Below, piece after piece: positions 59,871-64,000 of a stretch of 64,000 nt of DNA. Under the pieces are notes generated by a model that had not been told where the DNA came from, did not search any database, and saw only the letters and a list, made by a program, of their open reading frames with translations. How positions within the stretch are numbered: position 1 is the first letter of the stretch; each line of letters opens with the position of its first letter. Source of the DNA: Spongilla lacustris (taxonomy: Eukaryota; Porifera; Demospongiae; Spongillida; Spongillidae); contig OX442416.1 in assembly GCA_949361645.1 (NCBI GenBank), positions 19,601,828 to 19,665,827 on the forward strand, read 5' to 3'. The position numbers and the translations under genes were made by a program.

Positions 59871-59910
59871 CCAGTGGCGGTCTATGTAGGGGGGGGGGGG
59901 GGGGGCACAC
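59871..59910. mobile_element. hAT-like left end
   Basis: cagtggcggtctatgtagg followed by an 18 bp poly-G tract matches the left-end style of the nested element at 22266. No matching right end was found. Confidence 0.4.
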
Positions 59911-60660
59911 AACCCCTTATTTCGTACCCATACCAAATGCTTACGTATTTTGGGTCTGGGTACGAAACTACCACGAATACAGCTAGGAGATAAATGATTC
60001 TATCTCATGAATGGTATATATAATGACATAGCTAATATCTATGATAATGATATCATGCATGATTTTTAGATTCAGCATCGACTTCTGAACGGTGTACATT
60101 TGCTTTAAAACAATGCACCATAGTAAACAACTGCTGGTCAGGTTGGATGTTCAAGGCTATAATACCAATTTGCAATTAAGCTACCAAATTTTTTTGGTAT
60201 GTACCAATACAGGTGAGTACCTATAGTGTTGATTTGACTTCTTCAGTTTCACTCGCTGTGGAGATCAGTAGGAAAGTATCGCTTTTCAGAAGGAGGCGTG
60301 GACTTCGTATGAATTAATTTGGATAAATTAGTTTGACTTTTAAAATTGACTCTTCTTGTCCATCTTGTCACCATCAAACATAACTTGTGAATAGCACATA
60401 TATAGTACATGTACTGTGAGGGTTAGTTGATTAAACATTCATAAGACCACTGTTACAGTGGTTAGTAGCAGTGGTTAGTTGATTGTATAGGTTTTGCCAT
60501 AACAAGATATCGATGGAACAGATTGCAGAAACTCCCAAAGAGGTCAAATCATCAACTAGCTCAAATGCAAAGTCTTCAAGCTGCATGTTTTGCTAGCTAT
60601 GAAACATTGTCCAAGCATTCTGTTCTCCCTTTATCATGAGGAAGCATGTTGAAGCTAATT
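59911..60660. other. Spacer without recognised gene
   Basis: No coding or repeat structure recognised. Confidence 0.4.
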
Positions 60661-62194
60661 CACTGTGCAAAAAGTTTGTTATACGATAGTGTATATTTAT
60701 GCGTATATTTGAGGAATGCGCAAAATATAACCTGTGTAGTATATTTGAAGTGCACGACCGCGTATATTTGAGAATACGCAAGTGTCAAATACGTCACCGT
60801 TTATATAAGCACACCTTCAAAATATACGATAGTGTATTCTTAAGAGTATATTTGAATATACTGTAGTGAGTTATACTACTGCGTATATTTCATTCCATAA
60901 AATCCCACTGTTTACATAAGTATACCACAGAATTGATTCATGAGTGGTCAGACCCGTACCCGGACCCACGTGAGGTAGGAAGGTGTGTAGGCATCGAAGC
61001 TGCTGGACGTCAAAGATTAGCTATATGCATGTATGTCTGCTTGGTGTACCCGTATATACGGCGGTAAATTTTGTGAGCGGTAGGCCGGGCCCATGGTGCA
61101 TGGCTATGGCCTATGCTAACTCGCCAGTTGAGTTTGGTCATGATCACATCGGATCCCAGTAAATGCTACAATGGAAGCAGTAGAATGCTTACACAGTAGA
61201 CCTCTATTGGACCCCTGTACAAATGTTTGTGTAGTACGATACAAAAGTGCTCCAATTAGAAATGTGATTAACTAACCGTGCATGTGATTTGTAGATTTTA
61301 GTCGGGCTGTTTCATGGTCGTGTTGCTTTGGTATGAACAGACAGAAGGACTGTAAGAATCGCGCTGAGATCAGGGTTTTGATCGTTAAATGGCAATAGTT
61401 TGTCTTTCCAGAGTGTATACAAGTTACCGGTATTATGTGTTGCAGTTGCTAAAGAATGAATTCACCTTTCTCTATTTGCACTAGGTTGGCAAGTGTCCTA
61501 AGTGTTCCCGTTCGGTTGAACAACCGAAATGATAGAACAACAGGCACAATGGAGCGCGATATAAAAAGGTATAGGCCTATTCATTTGTTGTGTTTTGCTA
61601 AGGTTTTTTTTTTAACTTGCAGACTCCGACCGGACGGTACGGTAAGTGTTAACCCGCACTGTTCCATTGTTTTAAGTCAAACATCGGAGATAGGAGACAA
61701 AAAAGGTAAGCAAATCACTTACCCGATAATGTATCTGTTGCTTTATATATAGAATCGTGTATAAACAGAACGAGGATATGATATGTGGTGAGTGAAATAT
61801 ATTTTTTTACGATATGAATTTATTGTTCGTATTCTGTACAGGTGCCTTGGATCGAATATATGCAGATTGCCGCCTCGGACTGTTAGTTTGTTGTTTTGTT
61901 GTACATGTGCAAAATGATTAAAATTTTAAATTGACTAAACTGGATCGGGAACGAGGGGTGGGAGTGATAGGAGGATAATATACGGAATATGAAGCACTTA
62001 GTATACGGTACCGACAACGTAGCCACAAAGTGAATTCAACGGTTTGCTAAGCAACCACAAATGTCGCGTGATTGGTTATATTTGAATATACGCACCTGCG
62101 TATATGGTTCTATACGCTGGTGTGTATATTTAAGGTGTATATTCAAATATACGCTATAGAATACGCTATCGTATAACAAAGTTTTTGCACAGTG
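60661..62194. mobile_element. TIR element rich in TATATTTGAATATACG words
   Basis: The ends CACTGTGCAAAAAGTTTGTT and the reverse complement of the right end match over 29 bp with one mismatch. Both subterminal zones carry palindromic tatatttgaatatacg-type repeats. No clear target duplication and no transposase. Similar words at 63225-63320 suggest a second fragment. Confidence 0.75.
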
Positions 62195-62280
62195 TAAAGC
62201 TCTTCTGTTCCAACTTCTTCAAGCTGGATCAGTTGATCCTCATGTGTGGCGTTTACTCTTCATTGTCAGTGTGCTGATTT

Positions 62281-62780
62281 GTGCAAGATGGCTCCCCTTG
62301 TCCATGGTACACCGTGACCACAAGGACAACTCCATGCAAGGTACAAACACTTCACAATGTGGCCGACTTACAGCACCTTTTACAGCGAGCACCTATAGAG
62401 GTTGGATGTGAAGGTTTATCAAGAACGCGCGATAGGCAGATATCCTTGATACTAATTGGGATTGTGGTACCTCAGCTAAATACATTTGACATCACTGTTA
62501 CATCTATGATTTATGTTGGAAGCGGGCATATACATGTACCAGTTAGGGTCTTCAGTTCAGCAAAGGCAGCTGAGTGGAGAAAACACTTTAGAATTGATCC
62601 AAAGTGTGCTGAGTTGGGCTGGCGATGCATACCACTGACTGCATGTGGAGAGCTATGAGCATGGGGACATTCCCACAGGTGGCTTCTGGGTTAAACATTC
62701 GTTGTAACACCCCCAAGTCCACAGAGCTATATGGCCACCTCAGCTTGGCAGTATCTATTCTGCTCCAAGTCTATCTGTTT
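62281..62780 (+). pseudogene. RT element C-terminal domain fragment, plus strand
   Basis: The plus strand, with frame changes, reads TFDITVTSMI, AAEWRKHFRIDPKCAELGWR then CIPL, and after a shift GTFPQVASGLNIRC and TELYGHLSLAVS. These match the RLExx..DITVTSPL..DPKCAELGW..YGRLSLT series of the intact copy. Confidence 0.7.
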
Positions 62781-63589
62781 AGATACCTAGCAGAATTCAA
62801 ACTTCTTGGATCACATCCTGGCATACATATTATTTTAATTCTCCTCCACCATTTCAAATCCCCCTCCCTTCCATTCATATTCAAAAGTGGTTAGAACCTT
62901 CACACAAAAACATAGGACTATTCACATTAAAAAGTCTCTGTTTTCATCACCTCTCTATGCCTCCCAATCCCACAAGGTTATGACATCATCAAATACACGG
63001 CATAACATGATCATGCACACAAATCGAACCTAAATTAAAAATTTTAATGCATGCACTTATGTTTCGCTCTACAGCTACAACACAGATGAATGTTTCCCTG
63101 AGGGACTAAGTTAAGACCCCCATAGAAACATTATATTACTACTGTTGCCAGAAACATTACCATTATTTGCTAATAACAAAACACCCTTTTCATTGAATAT
63201 TTGTCACTGCCAGACTTAACACATTGTGTAAAAAGGGCTGTTATACACTGGTGTATAACATCAATTAGAGGTGTATAACACTGCGTATTGAGACATTATA
63301 CACACGTATACGCAATAAGTAGTGACACCCCCAAGTCCATGGTGACATTGGTACTAACAATTCAGGTGATTATGACTGGCCTTTTATATGTCACACAATG
63401 TGGTGTTAGTTACCAAGCAAGGTCCCTTGGATCGAGTCCTGAGATATCATTTTCTTCTACTCAAGTTCCACTCAATTCCTCCTCCCCCTCCTCACTGTTC
63501 ACTCAGGGTTAACACAAATTGGTGCTTAATCCCTCATACATGTTGGAAAGCATGTCACCTGGAGCATCAGCAAAGCCAGCAGAGGAAGA

Positions 63590-63700
63590 ACCAATGATGT
63601 GAAGTGTGCAGAGTTAGGATGGTAAGGTGGTGGAGACTAGGTACAGAGGCAAGGCAGGCTTTGTTACAGTTAGCATCACAGAGATCAAGAGAGGTGTCTA
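63590..63700 (+). pseudogene. Tiny RT element fragment
   Basis: NDVKCAELGW followed by a stop and by aggcaggctttgttacagttagc, resembling the same region in other copies. Confidence 0.35.
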
Positions 63701-63729
63701 AAATTTAGTTCATTGTAATACATGTACAG

Positions 63730-63960
63730 TACCGTCCGCGCGCAAGTTAAAAAAACTCGCGTGTTGTCGCATGGGTACACGCGAGTAGTCGGATGGGTCC
63801 TCGCAAAATGCGAGGAAGTATTTTGCGTGCGCGAGTAGCACGCGAGTGCTTGAACTATAACTCGCGAGCGAATAAGTACTGGTACTCGCGCGAGTACTAA
63901 TAGTACTCGCGCGTGCCTCCGCGAGTAGTGTACGCTCGCGCGCACTCGCGAGTGCAATTT
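63730..63960. repeat. CTCGCG-rich island of short inverted repeats
   Basis: About 15 copies of actcgcg or cgcgagt in both orientations within 230 bp, in an otherwise AT-rich region. Confidence 0.8.
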
Positions 63961-64000
63961 AATTTAATTCACATCCTAAATAATAATTACCGCCACAATA

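Noticed and set aside
60661..62194. CACTA (EnSpm) assignment from the CACTG ends
   Set aside because: No 2-3 bp target duplication and no transposase, so the superfamily is left open.

Overview
This window is eukaryotic nuclear DNA from an animal, with spliced genes, short introns, many microsatellites and a heavy load of mostly dead transposons. The mix of ankyrin-exon arrays, a retroelement family with a C-terminal CCHC plus endonuclease-like domain, hAT and Helitron fragments and very frequent TACATGTA words fits a sponge or another early-branching marine invertebrate. That assignment is inference. No tRNA, rRNA, operon or CRISPR was seen.

Two paralogous ankyrin-repeat genes lie head to tail on the minus strand. 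Copy A runs from an N-terminal exon near 37.2 kb to a stop at 1273. Copy B runs from 56.75 kb to a stop at 51548. The segmental duplication behind them covers about 840-37870 and 51170-59670. Each ankyrin repeat is one phase-0 exon of about 102 bp. Copy A has about 20 such exons. Most of them were amplified as a 1.8 kb unit: type II exon, short intron, type I exon, long intron. A later 400 bp unit (one exon plus one intron) was amplified at 28.2-29.6 kb. The long intron of each 1.8 kb unit carries the same dead 3' fragment of a reverse-transcriptase element. The short introns carry a strongly conserved block of about 130 bp, present 13 times in the window. Copy B has eight exons and at least two frame lesions, so it is probably a pseudogene.

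Copy A is broken at 8938-24439 by a 15.5 kb transposon nest bounded by about 20 bp terminal inverted repeats. Removing it rejoins one intronic retroelement fossil. The nest contains a small MITE (8970-9321), a foldback element with arms of roughly 1 kb around several RT-element fragments (9.6-16.3 kb), and a hAT-like element with an 8 bp target duplication (21641-23901) that itself holds a hAT-like element with a 5 bp duplication (22266-23692). A second nest at 30701-34813 holds a dead hAT transposase gene (31584-34326, target duplication TAGCC). Two further insertions separate the paralogues, and each paralogue supplies the empty site for the other: a hAT-like MITE inside the N-terminal exon of copy A (37234-37477), and a 2.56 kb element upstream of copy B (56843-59398).

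The spacer at 37.9-51.1 kb has no recognised host gene. It holds a 290 bp near-perfect hairpin, Helitron-type elements (two in tandem ending at 47646), several minisatellites, a Ty3/gypsy-like Gag remnant (about 45254-46020) and an unassigned basic ORF (47651-47971). The right end (59.9-64 kb) holds a TIR element (60661-62194) inserted just upstream of another RT-element fragment, then a CTCGCG-rich island.
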